DNA of 64,000 bases from the NCBI GenBank assembly GCA_033964015.1, contig CM066920.1:992001-1056000 (forward strand). Direction: 5' to 3'. Below, piece after piece: positions 12,411 through 34,800 of this stretch. A program made the position numbers and the translations under genes. Below the pieces are notes generated by a model. It ran no database searches. It saw only the letters and a list, made by a program, of their open reading frames with translations, and was not told where the DNA came from. Source of the stretch: Scolanthus callimorphus. Its lineage: Eukaryota; Cnidaria; Anthozoa; Actiniaria; Edwardsiidae. Each line of letters starts with the position of its first letter. The stretch's first letter is position 1.

Positions 12411-12597
12411 TGTGTGTTTCCAGAAATTATCCATACCCCCCTACAGAAGGGATTGGAAATTCTGGAGGGGTGGGGGGTCAATTTACCTGATCTTTTCCAT
12501 ACAAATACTGTACTTTTCTTAAATTCCAGAGCGGTTGGGGGTCACTTTTCAACACCCTTCCGTCGAGGGGAAATGGATATTTTTTGGAACCACACAA
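12411..12597. mobile_element. MITE, 'ATCCATACCCCC' family (copy 2)
   Basis: Starts TGTGTGTTTCCAGAAATTAT and ends ATATTTTTTGGAACCACACA, in inverted relation. Interior AATTTACCTGATC and ATACAAATACTGTA match copy 1 at 8748-8939 in reverse orientation. Confidence 0.75.
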
Positions 12598-15202
12598 TTA
12601 ACAACTTCCTATTGAAGTCTGATATGCTTTGGAACTTTGGCCCTTGAGAGTAGGAGGAGAGGGAAGTCTAATGATTTCAGTATCAGCAATAGTTGACAAA
12701 AAAGATTTTAAAATGTATTAAAAAATCGTCATAAACCTCAACCAAACTAGAAGCAGCAACCTTGTTTATGTTCAAAATTGGTTATTTCACTACTGGTTTT
12801 CTATTGATTAGCCTCCAAGTCAGAATGCAGCATTGGAAACTTTTGGGTGATACTTTAGTTTGTTATGCAAAATGATACTGTATTAATTTTGGTATCAATA
12901 CTAAGCTGAGGCTTAGTGGATAAGAGGCTCGGAGTTATCACAGAAACAACCACAAAACTTCACGAAATAATCGCGATTTGTTGACATGCAAAAACGGATT
13001 CGCAAAAACACATGCTCAACTGAAAACGAGTAGCCATTTTTTTGAAATCTTTCATCCTCCTCAACTCTGACCTGAAGTTTACTTCTTTCTAAGTGTACAT
13101 TCAAGGAAAATTTGGCACTTTGAACTTCGAATCGAATGAACTGAACTGAACAACAACACAAAACCCTATAGCTATACCTCCAATTCACAGGTTTGACTGA
13201 AGATTTATAGAAGTCTTTTTGCCCTGTGACAAAAGCAAAAATACCCTCAGTTGCTAGTTGCTTTACCCCTGTGTTAATATCGAAACATTGATTCGTAGAA
13301 TCTATATTTTTATACATTTTGCAAACAAAATATTTAAGCCATAAATTTATTTGTTAGTTACTGGGGTCCAGTTTAACAAGATCTGCTTTCTTTGGACCTC
13401 ACTTCACTCATTGTAAACAAAAAAGTGATAGATACATTGTAAATTTATAACAATGAGCAGAAATAAAAGATTATTATGATATCGAGCATCAGATGTACTT
13501 AAGATACTTAATACTTAAATAAATTTAGCTCATGGTAGCTTACACTAATGTCTGAGCTGCAGTGCAGGACTTTGAGGTCTTATAGCCTGCGTAGGTGGCC
13601 CGCATGTTAGTGATGGTGGGCTAAAAGGTGGCAATAGTACAAGACAGTAGTAACAAGGAAACGTAACCTCGATCCTAAGGACTTTTTAGAAATATAAACT
13701 TACGTGGTTTCAAAAACTCCCAGTTACTGGCAAAACATGTCCGACATCGATCGGACGGGAGGTTTCCTTTATCTTACAACTTCAATTTCGCAGGAACTGG
13801 TCACTCTGCAGCATTCCAATGCATACTCCAACGTTGTTATTCTTTTAAAATTTCCTGATATTCACTGGCATTGTTCGTTAGAGAGAAATAAAGACAACTT
13901 CAATTTCGCACTGCTAAACTCATCGCTTGACAACAGATCGTGTATCAGTGAGCTCGCCACTCAGCTCTTGAATGAATGATTCCTGCTCACCCAGCATTCC
14001 AATGAATACTCCAACCTTTTTGTTCTTTTAAATTTCCTTCTGAACTATATTCGCTGCCATTGCAAAGTACAACTTTAAAACGCTCAACAGCATCGCTTCG
14101 CTGATCGCACGACTCGGCTTTCGAAATTCTGATTCTCACCCTGCATTCCAATGAATACTCTACCGTGATTGGCTTGATACAGCAGATACAGCTTGTTCAG
14201 TATTAGCCAATGAGAATTGAGCTTATCTGAGCTGCATGACACCTGAAACCTTTAGGGATAGAGGCTAAAATATCATTTATTTTCATCTGCACCCACTTTT
14301 TTGGCCGCTACACACTTAAATATGTTTTGAAAACCTTTCCTAATCCCCAGTTACAACTCCCATATGTCGTATTCAGTGCCAAACTTCCTTCCAGATTTTA
14401 ATTTATTTTTCTTGTTAGAGTTTAATTATTTTGTTATACTTGCGCAGTGTCAAATTGATGGTGCAAGTTATAATCATAGATGTAGATGTAATCCGCCTTT
14501 AGCTTTTTGCTGTCATTTCAAATATATAAAATTATGTATAGTCGGCATAAACAAAGGAAATCTAAATCTAAATTATTACTGTGCAAAAAAACTCCTTATG
14601 GGATATATGCACAGGGGGGTCAGCGTGAAGAAACTTAGTAGTAATGGCTGGAAATCTTCTTCAGGACGCGCACGTCGCTAGACATTTTTCTATTCCTGTT
14701 AAAGCCAGCTAAACAAATTAAAATGTCAATTTGAGTCAATTCTCAGCGCGGTTACCATTTGCCTCCGGGCATTGTTACGGGTTCGCCATGCATGTAATGC
14801 CGGAAATGTTTTGTCTTTTCAATAGTCTCAGCATAATGAATTAACCTATCTTCAAGTGTGGCTTATAATATTAAACTTGAAACTTGAAAAGTGTAGTGCA
14901 TGTGAATTTATGTAGATCTTATGGCTGCTTCGATTTAAAGACATGCCGGCAATTTGGACCTTACTGTTCCAGAGGCACTTTACGGACACTTTAAACATTA
15001 TGTAATCGGTCAGCGGTTGTTACTAGAAGTCAACACGATTGAATGACACTTGTTTTTGCTTTGGTCACGTGGAATCTTTTAGCTTCTTCGATAGCAGAGG
15101 TTCGATAGTATATATTCTGCTAATATGGGATTTCGGATGCCGTAGATGCCACGAGCTCTCCATAATAAGTTACGTGACTGGTTCTGTGCGCCATTTTTCG
15201 CC

Positions 15203-24608
<9,406 letters not shown>

Positions 24609-25973
24609 GTAGAGTTTCGGTATACCTGTGGTGAATATGCAATCTCTCTTTTACAATGACGAGAAGCACACTTTCATAATGAAGCGATAAAATGACAAGT
24701 CTGGACATCGAGAAGACAAGAGTGAATGAAACGCTTAAAAACGTTTACACTTGGCAATATTAAGGCAATTTGTAAATTTCACTTCGGGGGAGTCTAAGGC
24801 CGGTTTTCATTTTGTTTTTAAGGCTAAAAACGGCTTTTGAAAATTGTGTGAATCTATGTAAATTGAACTTCACTCCGTGCGCTTACATCGAAGAAATCGA
24901 GTTTAGATTTTCTTACAAACACCTTTGCCCGCCTGGGCATTGCTCCCTGGCAACACATTTGAAAATGCAATTTCGATGCGGAAGTCAGAAAGCGCAAATA
25001 AACATGAAGTGTACAGAACAGCGTGTTGCGACATGATGTGATGTAGGCATACTGAAATGGCCTGACGAAGTGACTACGTTTTTAAATTTTTCTTTCTTGA
25101 GAAATGTCGTGATTGGCTATCTTTTGTGTGTGTCCAACCAGCCAATACGTATTTGTGAAGCAAACGCGCTAAAATTATCGGAGAATTGTTAGATATTTTT
25201 AGTCCTATATAAAGTTATTTTGTGTCCTGGCCTGTTTTGCGGAAAACGGCACCGCGTTATTGGAGTACATTCTTGACAAACTCGAGTCAGTGAAAAATAC
25301 TTTGGCTCGAGTCAGAGCACCTCAGTGAAAGCCTCAGAAAAGCTGATCTTTCAAGAGCATTTAATTAATCTATATTTTGTTTAGATATATATGTACAAGG
25401 GGAATAAATCAGGCGCGGCGGAGCCTGTGGGATATCGCTCACACTGTACACATCTTACCTTGTAAATATTCCATAGCACAGAACGAGTGAAACGTGGATT
25501 TTTTGTCCAAAGATTCATGTTTTTCATTAAGAATTAAAATATTTCGCATCCAAAATGAGTCGTGTTTTCTCTCAGGAGACATATTTCCGGACCGCGTGTT
25601 TTGCGCGCAAAAATACCCGTCATACACTGAGTTACGAGCAAGAAGCGCTATCGTGATTTTGATTGTTTGGCTAACGCAGGGCTAAAACATTATTGCATAC
25701 AGTTTTATCAAGCTAAGAAAGACATACATTTATACATAGGTAAAACGGGCTAGATCGTGGACCTCTTCCATCACTCTCAAATATTAATAATCGAAGCAGG
25801 CTTTTCTTGTAAGAATGTATTTCCTTTCCAGTGGCGGATTTAGGAAGGATGTGCATAAGGTGTCCGTGTACAACCATTTGAGTTGATATTTTACAGTAAA
25901 TGAGTAAACTTTTTATCGTACGCGGTTTTTCTACATATTTTACGTTACTGATTTTCCTACCCCACTAAGCCGG
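24609..25973. other. Convergent 3' intergenic gap between LONRF and INTS9
   Basis: The last LONRF exon ends at 24608 and the INTS9 stop codon lies at 25974-25976 on the other strand, so the two transcripts converge. AATAAA hexamers on the plus strand near 25004 and 25403 are possible LONRF polyadenylation signals. I see no gene in the gap. Confidence 0.6.
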
Positions 25974-28864
25974 CTAGAACTGCGGTACACACTCCAGTAG
26001 TGCGTCTCGTATTCGTATCCTAAGCTCTTCGTTTCCATGTGTAATGATATGCGTGCTGCCTCGGTCTAACAAGATCATGGCGTCATCTTTGGGCTGAGAA
26101 GACAAATTCATGTGAAGATGAGATATAATGGTCCAACATGGGGGGGGGGGGGGGAGAAGCTAAGTGAGGGCACGTTTCTCAACTTACCAAGTGAATGGTG
26201 TGTTCTCCTCCACTCGATTCTATATTCACATCTAATATATCTCTCTGTACATAAATAAAACAAATTAGCATCAATAAGATCAGGGAATAACTCTTTGATC
26301 TCTTGATTGTCCAAAAACTATTGTCCACAAACTATGCGCACGAAACAAAACTCTATGAACATTTTCTAGCGTGCTCAGTAGTAGTGAACAGTGTTTTAAA
26401 ATCGCACATATCCCTATCATGCGTTAGTAAAATTCCAAAAACTGTTTGTAAAACGGTCCAAAAACAACAAAAGTCTCCTCAAAACACAAGGACCGCGCGT
26501 GGATAGTTGCATGTTTTTTTTTTTCCAATGTAGAAATCAACCTTGCAACTCATGCGTGAATGGGTGAAAAATACAAACATAGCCCACGGACTGCTGCATC
26601 GAATGTCAAGCCCGTAGGATAGGGGGCTCAAGAGGATAGAATAAACGCCCCTGAGACACAAGAGACGCGGGAACAAGAAAACTAGCGTATCCGTGAAACC
26701 TGGTGTTAAGCTAATAACGGATGACTGACGTCTAGGCTCCCTCGAGCGACCTCCGCGAGACTTCGCGTGAAGTGTGACCAATTATTATGCATGCTAGCTT
26801 ATATCATGGAAAGACCGCTGAACTTAGCCTCTACTAATGTAAGCTATTGTAGCCTGCTATAGAATCTCGCGCAAACTGCACCAACTGCTTCAATTATTTT
26901 TTTTTCTTTATTCAAAACTCTTATATGCAGTACTCTTGCACAACTCTTGCACGTGACAGAGATGAGATTTACAGTCCTACCTTGTTTAGCGCTCGCGCGA
27001 AATCCTCTACGAGAACCGTCCCCCATAGATGTCGAGATTGTTGACGGAAGCCATTTTGCTCATCTGACAACCTGAAAAACAAAAACAGTCCATATACAGC
27101 AACAAGTACATCAAATCCCCAGTATTGCCTGTGTAGCCTCTCCTCCCTCAAATCGCGGGAAAGAGACTAGTGTGCTATGCGCCTGGGGTCGCTAAATAGA
27201 AAAAAATAAGAGTTGTGCCCCCCCCCCCCCCAGTTTTTTAGTGCTTGCTAAGGCCCTGTATAGTGCATCAGCCATCATATTACAGTGTGCCTTTAGTGGT
27301 ACACTGTGAGCAACTTGGATTAGCTCAAATGCAAAACTGGGAAAAAATTGAATGGGTAAAAGTGTTTGATATTGTCAATATTTCCCGAGAATTTACCTAG
27401 ATGAATAGCCTATAACAACAAGTCTGTACATTTGATGGGCCATCATGCAGGGCCACGAGAAAATGAAGAGCAAAGTGACGAAAAAGCCCCTGGGAATAAC
27501 AAGAACGAAAATAGAACATTCTAAGGCTGGGATCAAACCAATTCAACCTTTTTACTATTTTTGGGGCGGGGGTGCTCGTCGTACCTTTTAGGGTTTAAAA
27601 TCAGTCCTCTGGTACCTTTTAGGGGGTAGAAGTCGAAAACGTGCAATCTTTTTACAGATAGGTACCTCTTAGTGGTCTGTTCTAGCAAATCATCAAACAG
27701 CTTGAATTTCAGACGTATTTTTCTCTTGTAAAAAAATACGAGAGATAATTTACGAGGGAAAATACGTCTGAATTCAGGCTAATATAACTTGTTGGTACCC
27801 TTTAGGGATAAAAATCAACTAAGCGACGCCATTTTAGGTACCTTTTAGGGGTAAAATCGAAAGTTCCCGACGAGCACCCCCGCCCCAAAAATAAGGGAGT
27901 TTCCCCCCCCCCCCCCCTCCCCCGGGACGTAGTCACCCTAAATTAACTTCAATGGCACGAGAAATAAGCAAAATACCGTCTAGGTTTGTGGAGTAACCTT
28001 TCAAGTGCCAGAAAAGCACACATCTGGACTCTGGTTCACTTATATTACCACTACCTCTGTATTTGGAAATCCTAGTGAAACAGGCTGTCTCGTGTTTGAT
28101 TTCGACCCAGGCAGAGGTCTCTCCCTCACGATCCTCAGTCAGCCTCTGCTAGCAGGAATACCTCACAGGGAATTGATTACGAATTGCCTTTTTGATTTGA
28201 TAGCGAAAGCTGTTAAATCTTACAAGGCAATGCTTATAGAATGGATAATTTCAGTTCATTTTTCTTCCTTAGAAGAAACTTTAATACAGATTGTTTTAGC
28301 GTTTCGACCAACGTGTGGCCAAAAATAGGTTACTAGAAAGTACAAAACCTATTGCATCTGTTGAAAGGTTTGAATGCAAAAAGTACTCGAGTTAGTTCCA
28401 TCAAGAAATCTTTGGAAGGAATTTGGAAGGGATTGCGCTAGACATGGAGTTTTCCGATTATTGTCCTCCAGGTGGTAAACTTTGAAATTTAATTTCTCCG
28501 CTTTCCGTGTGAATTTCATGGCGGAACTAACCCAAGTTGTACCTTATATGTAGTTCTTCCAAACGACTCGCTACGAAGGCTAAAAAGTGTAGATGCCGCT
28601 GCATCTGGGGAAATTTATCGAACTAAGCCTTCCCCAGATGCGCGGTGCAATTCTGAATAAATCCATTTTTCTAATGCAGTATACCCTAAACCACCTCAGA
28701 AATTATATCTGTTTTTTTATTTTATTTCGGGTGGTACGTGACCGGTAGCGGCCACTTTTCAAATTCATAAAAATTTGTCACTCAAGTACTGTATTTAATA
28801 CCTCTATTCAGCGGCCACTATTTTCCGGTCCCAAATGCTATGATTACCTCGCGGCCTATAATTA

Positions 28865-28895
<31 letters not shown>

Positions 28896-31800
28896 CGCGT
28901 CGAGGTATATATCCATCGCTAGGCACCGACCCTGAGGGGGATAGTGTTTTAGTATAGACCAAATCAGTAGAATAAAATACGGTAAATTGAGGTTCAAACG
29001 CAATATCGCGCACGAAACGAGCCGCCATTTTGAGAGTTTTCTCAAAACAGTAAATAGTGTTTGATATCTACTATTTCAGGAACCAATCAGAGCGCGCGGA
29101 AATTACTATTCACTGATTTGGTATATAATAATGATTCTTAATACCATTTTGGTGACACAAAATGTTGGGACAATTGATAACAACATGGAATAAACTTACA
29201 AGCCGCTAATGCAACTCAAACATCCGGTGGCGGTTCTTTGAGGAGCATTTTTACAGTAGTTTCAGCGTAAATAACGTTGCAACAGTGAATGATCTTTCTT
29301 GTACTACCTTCATTAAACGGCCAACCTCTATTAAGCGGCCACTTGGTGTTACATACCCGTCGGTCGTATCCTCCTTTGTGTCGTGGAGGAAATCTAGTGG
29401 CTCCAGGGTATACTGGTTGTCCTTGGCAACCATGTACCCGTTACCGTGGCGACGGCAATTCCCGGCCTGACGTCTTGGTGGTGTAAACAGCTGGAGAGCT
29501 GAAACATTTAGAGGGGTAGTGTTAGTACTTCGTTGTACAAGAACGTTGCGCGATTATTTGAAAGGTCAAATGTAACATCAAAAGCGTGAACTATTAATGC
29601 AGTGATCAAGCGAGGAGGTATCACTGTCTCCTCGCAGCCGCCTGGATCGAAGTCACGCAACGCTTCCCTTTGGTTCATGTTAGTGTGTATAACCACTCGT
29701 TCGAATCAAATCACTCCTCTGTGAGAACGCCGGCCGAGGCTAAGATTCCGTCTAGGGCCAGTTATTACACTTGTTCTGAAGCCTCCAGCGAAAAAGAGAA
29801 CATAAGAACTAAGCCCCCTTATCCGGACCAGCCTGGCTCATAGCTCACTCAGGCTGAAATTATCTTAAGAACAACTTTATTTCACTCTCTTTCGTGTCCT
29901 TTCTCACGTCTCATTTTCAGGTACAAATAAAAGGGTGTACTGCTACAAGTTACCGTCGTCTTATGAGGGATAACATTTTTAAAAGTTTATCATGATAAAC
30001 TGGGAGCTGATTTCAAAGGGTGACCTGAATGTAACCAGCTTCTAAAACACTCAACAACATCTATATTCCTCCATCCCTTATTCCTTCAATAGTTGTCGTT
30101 GTAATTTATCACCGTAGAATACATATGAAGAACTTGAGTGAAAACTAGAAACTTCACAGCTTGTCGACCATGGTGCACGAGCACAGCTAAGATCATACAG
30201 CAAAATAAACAACGTCAAGGAGTGTATTCAATATTTTACCAACAAACACGAGGGTGTGAGTAAATAAAATAGTACGGCACACAAAAAGTACAGGAAAGCC
30301 ACCTGAATAACACTTCAATTGAAACTTAAATTGTTAGGGTGAAATTTTGTTATTGGTTTTTTGGCGCTTTTTGTATCCTTGGTATACGGATCAAGGGTTG
30401 CACTCAGTTTCTTCCTTACTGTTGGCCTCTATTTTTATTTTTTCTCCTTTGAATTTTTTTTTTGAAAGAAATTCGCAGGATTGTAAATTGGTCTGAACAT
30501 TGTAGAAGATACTGCAGTCAAGGCTCCTTATGGTCACAAGGCACCATTTGGATTGGGTTCGACAACCAGAAAAGCTTGACATATGATTGATACTGTTATC
30601 AAAAAACAAACTTGGCAGGCGCGATGTTCTGGGCTCTGGATCTGGACGACTTCAGTGGCAACCAGTGTGGTCAAGGCCAATATCCTCTCATGAATCATGT
30701 GAAGAAGATACTCGGGGGGTACACGCCTCCTCCGGAACCCACAATCAAGCCTCAACCACCAGGGCCTGACACCCCTGCCCCTCCAACCCAAGGCCCTCCT
30801 ACCCAAGGCCCCCCTACACAGCCTCCAGCCACCAATCCTCCGAACCCCAGCGGGTGTGTTTCCGTCCCTCCCTACAATAATGCAGGCACGGATGCATGGT
30901 GTGTAAGCAACTGCGCTGCGGGAAACTGCCCGGCTACCCACTGCAAGTGCTCGTAAGACGTCACCCGAACCGTTACGTCTCAAATACCGGCAAGGACTGT
31001 ATTTTAGGATAAGCGCTCTGTCTGTGTAATCAAACCGTTGAACAGAAGACAATAAAGCGTTTGAGCATTAAAGATACCCTGTGATTCTATGTTAGAGTAC
31101 ATAGATGTAACAACCCCTCCCCCCCAAAGGGGGAACGGAGACGTCTGTGCGTCATGTGATTTTGTGTTTAGTTCGGAAGACACTTTCCCTGCTAGCAGAT
31201 GCCACCTTTTGAAGTGGCCTCTGCACACAAATGTCACAACCTCGTCCAGGATCGTGGACGTGCTGTTTTACAAGAATGGCGTCATTTTTTGCTTTCGAAA
31301 ACAGTGCGCGCTTTCACGAGTGATTTCTTGTTCAATGACCAACACAACATTTTGCTCAAATTTCTATAGAAAATAAAACGATCTCCAGCGAATTCTCAAA
31401 GCAAACTTTAGAATGATATCAGAGCTGCGTTGAAGAGCCTATAAATTGAGTAAACGAGCCATTAAAGGCCACAAAAGTGATTTTGTGTAAGTTGTACAGC
31501 AGATAAATTGCTTATTTTCTTGCTCGCGCACAAACTTGATCGCCCAGTTTCTCCAAGCTCACGCCATTTTCTCACACATGCGCGACAGAGAAATGACATT
31601 TGTGTGCAGAGCTACTTTTGCGTAGTTGAAAATCACAAGAAAACATTTAAAGTAAAAGAAAATGCAGGGAGATAAAAAGTAAGCCTCTACTCGCAGGGTA
31701 GAAGACACTATATATAATGGTCAGAATCAGAATCGAGTACATAACCATAGAAATCCTTGATCATACTTCGTTCTATTCAAGAATGAAGAGAATGTCCTAA

Positions 31801-34800
31801 AAAAGCAATTTTTTTTTGTTTTAGATGTGATTTTTGCTGTATATTTCTCGTTCCATATATGATAAAAATGCCATAAAATACGCGACCCAAACCAGCAAAC
31901 TCCTTCCTGTCGGCTACAGTCTCGGGCTTAAAATGATGATTTTCCAGTTTCGATCAGAAAAAAAGTTTCTATTTTTTTTTCTTTAAAGTACGTGATTATT
32001 CTAAGGTTTAGGAACCTTCTGGTTCTGATCATTGGGATTTTGTGATATCCGTTCAGTTCACGTTATCTTTTTTTGTGTGACAGAGGCCAGAAACAAGGCA
32101 AGTACCATACTGGCTCCGAGTTTTTATACAAATTGAAGTCAATGGATTCGGCGCAATGTATGCAAATACTTTCTTGAACAAAACCAGATGTTCTACATTC
32201 AAGTTTTTTAGGGGAGGGAGGACCGTCCACAGGCTTATTGTGCATGGGTCTTCCTCACCTCGTTTGCAATGACGACTTTCTCGAATGTTCTAGAAACCGG
32301 AAGTGACATCACATCCATGTGAGTAAACACGGACACCTGGCAGTCCTGTGGAGACGAACAAACAAACATCCACTGCGCATGCGTCTCCTGACGGACGGTT
32401 AGGAATCCTAACGTAATATGTAAATATGTTTGTTATCGATGCGACTGTTTGTAAAAACAACCAGCATAGGCCGCTGTAAAACCCACCTGGAGTTAAATTC
32501 ACCTTTTCACGATGTTGTGAGAACAATATCCTTGAGCTGTTCTGACTCATTCTGACGAAGACGGCTTTTGTTATTCAAAAACGAAAAGCTATGTTTTCAT
32601 CCCATATTCTATGTTGCGTGCGCAACATCGTGAAAACTGCCAGTTGTCCAGTGGGCTAGGGAAGCAATATTTTCTTCAATTTTTCATAGAAAAACTCTTT
32701 GAGTGGACACGTTTTCATGCACTATTATATACGATTCATAGGTCATCCCCCCCCCCAGCATCCTCCCCTTCTTACCGTGTCTTGGATGGTTAAATCCCCC
32801 CCCCAGCATCCTCCCCTTCTTACCGTGTCTTGGATGGTTAAATCCCCCCCCCCCCCCAGCATCCTCCCCTTCTTACCGTGTCTTGGATGGTTAAATCCCC
32901 CCCCCAGCATCCTCCCCTTCTTACCGTGTCTTGGATGGTTAAATCCCCCCCCCCAGCATCCTCCCCTTCTTACCGAGTCTTGGATGGTTAAATCCCCCCC
33001 CCCCCAGCATCCTCCCCTTCTTATCGTGTCTTGGATGGTTAAATCCCCCCCCCCCCAGCATCCTCCCCTTCTTACCGTGTCTTGGATGGTTAAATCCCCC
33101 CCCCCAGCATCCTCCCCTTCTTACCGTGTCTTGGATGGTTAAATCTCCCCCCCCCCCCAGCATCCTCCCCTTCTTACCGTGTCTTGGATGGTTAAATCCC
33201 CCCCCCCCCCCCAGCATCCTCCCCTTCTTACCGTGTCTTGGATGGTTAAATCCCCCCCCCCCAGCATCCTCCCCTTCTTACCGTGTCTTGGATGGTTAAA
33301 TCCCCCCCCCCAGCATCCTCCCCTCTTACCGTGTCTTGGATGGTTAAATCCCCCCCCCAGCATCCTCCCCTTCTTACCGTGTCTTGGATGGTTAAATCCC
33401 CCCCCCAGCATCCTCCCCCTTCTTACCGTGTCTTGGATGGTTAAATCCCCCCCCATCCTCCCCTTCTTACCGTGTCTTGGATGGTTAAATCCCCTCCCCC
33501 CCAGCATCCTCCCCTTCTTACCGTGTCTTGGATGGTTAAATCCCCCCCCCCCCCCCCAGCATCCTCCCCCTCTTACCGTGTCTTGGATGGTTAAATCTGT
33601 TCTGTGTGGATTAACGAGGGGAGGCCGTGTATAGACTCGGGCATAACGAGATGACCGGGCTGGAAATACACCAAAAACACCCGACAAGATTAATATACCT
33701 ACTAGAACGCCATTTACCCTAGTAGCACAACGTACTATCACAAATCTTGCATTATGATTGGCTCCTTTTCTGACTACCTACTTGAGCCCGAATGGACTGA
33801 GACATGTGAATAGGCCATAAGGCCAAAGGCTGAATGGGTTATCGACTCAGAGGCCAAGATGGCGAAAGGAATAGTTGTTTTTATCAAATCACACTAGTAG
33901 GTAACGATTGATCGCTTACCTGGAAATCTTTAATGAGCTTGTTTGCCTGCGTAAAGTTGAGTCGTGGATCTATCGGGCAATAGCACGCCTAACAACAAGG
34001 AAAACAGGATAAATGTCAGGCATAACGCTGATATCTATAAATTTCTAGTGCGTCTGTGCGTGACTGGACTGTTACTGGTATTGCGTTACTTGGTAGGCGC
34101 GTAAAGGCTTATGGGAAGGACGATGGTCTATCAAAATCGACCGTGCTCGCAGCTCGCGCAATGCTCGATTGTTCACCAATGATGGTAGTGCTCGCAAAAA
34201 CTGATCGAAAGTTTTCTACGTGCTCGCTGCAGGCATTCTTTGCTTCAAAATCAAAATGGTCGGTCCCTCACAGAAAAACCGGGTGCTAATTGAAAATACA
34301 AATCCTGAAAATTCGTAAACTTGTCTTAAGTACCTTCATTGCTAAGGGTTGGTACGGGGCCAGCGCGTCTAAATATGGGAATCTGGTTCTGAAAGGAAAA
34401 CGTTTCATTACAACAATTACAACAATTCACAGTTGTGCAACAGCCTTTGTTTGAACCTGAGACAAGGTTGGCCTTGCAGTGTTTGGGACGTGAAACTCGT
34501 TTTTAGCATTTTATAAAATAACTAAGATAGTACGCGCGCTCTGATTGGTTGAGAGCTGTGCATTCTCACATTATAAACGCACGGTAGATGCAAAGCTATT
34601 TTATAAAAGCAAAAAAAAATTCTGAAACGCACGAGGGATGCTGGAAAAACATTTTAAAAGTTTGAAACTCCCGAAAGTTTGAAACTCTACCTCGCCTACC
34701 GCTCGTGAGTTTCAAACTTTTCAAGTGTTTTTCCAGCATCCATGGTGCGTTTCTCACATTATAAACCACGGAAATCCGCTTTTTATTGCTTAAATAATGA

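Larger units (their letters stand above)
8371..15202. other. Intergenic, no gene recognised
   Basis: No ORF here shows recognisable protein motifs or a consistent splice chain. The space holds the MITE-like elements listed separately. It also holds a diverged direct repeat at 10405-10560 (TTTGGGGACAAAAATACAG twice, with a poly-C run). Two or three diverged copies of CAGCATTCCAATGAATACTC occur at 13810-14170. A near-duplicate of about 90 bp (GTCCAACGAAAACAACC ... AATTAGTGCCTCAGGCT) occurs at about 11870-12140. Confidence 0.6.

Noticed and set aside
13704..13979. 91-codon ORF upstream of LONRF
   Set aside because: Falls within diverged direct repeats (CAGCATTCCAATGAATACTC); no homology recognised.
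26479..26781. Minus-strand frame with [18 protein letters not shown] as an INTS9 exon
   Set aside because: INTS9 phase and protein are continuous from exon 26981 to 26188 without it, and it matches nothing in the family.
27382..27480. Minus-strand hydrophobic exon candidate ([20 protein letters not shown])
   Set aside because: It has plausible splice signals, but INTS9 joins 29357 to 26981 in phase (DG then LSDEQ), leaving no place for it.
29508..29696. Minus-strand ORF beginning [20 protein letters not shown] as coding
   Set aside because: It sits upstream of INTS9 exon 29357-29498 across a clear TTTCAG acceptor and does not resemble INTS9.
32699..33741. Long Pro/Leu-rich (plus) and Gly-rich (minus) ORFs
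   Set aside because: Translations of the 46-54 bp minisatellite; only its last unit, joined to 33577-33659, is true INTS9 coding sequence.
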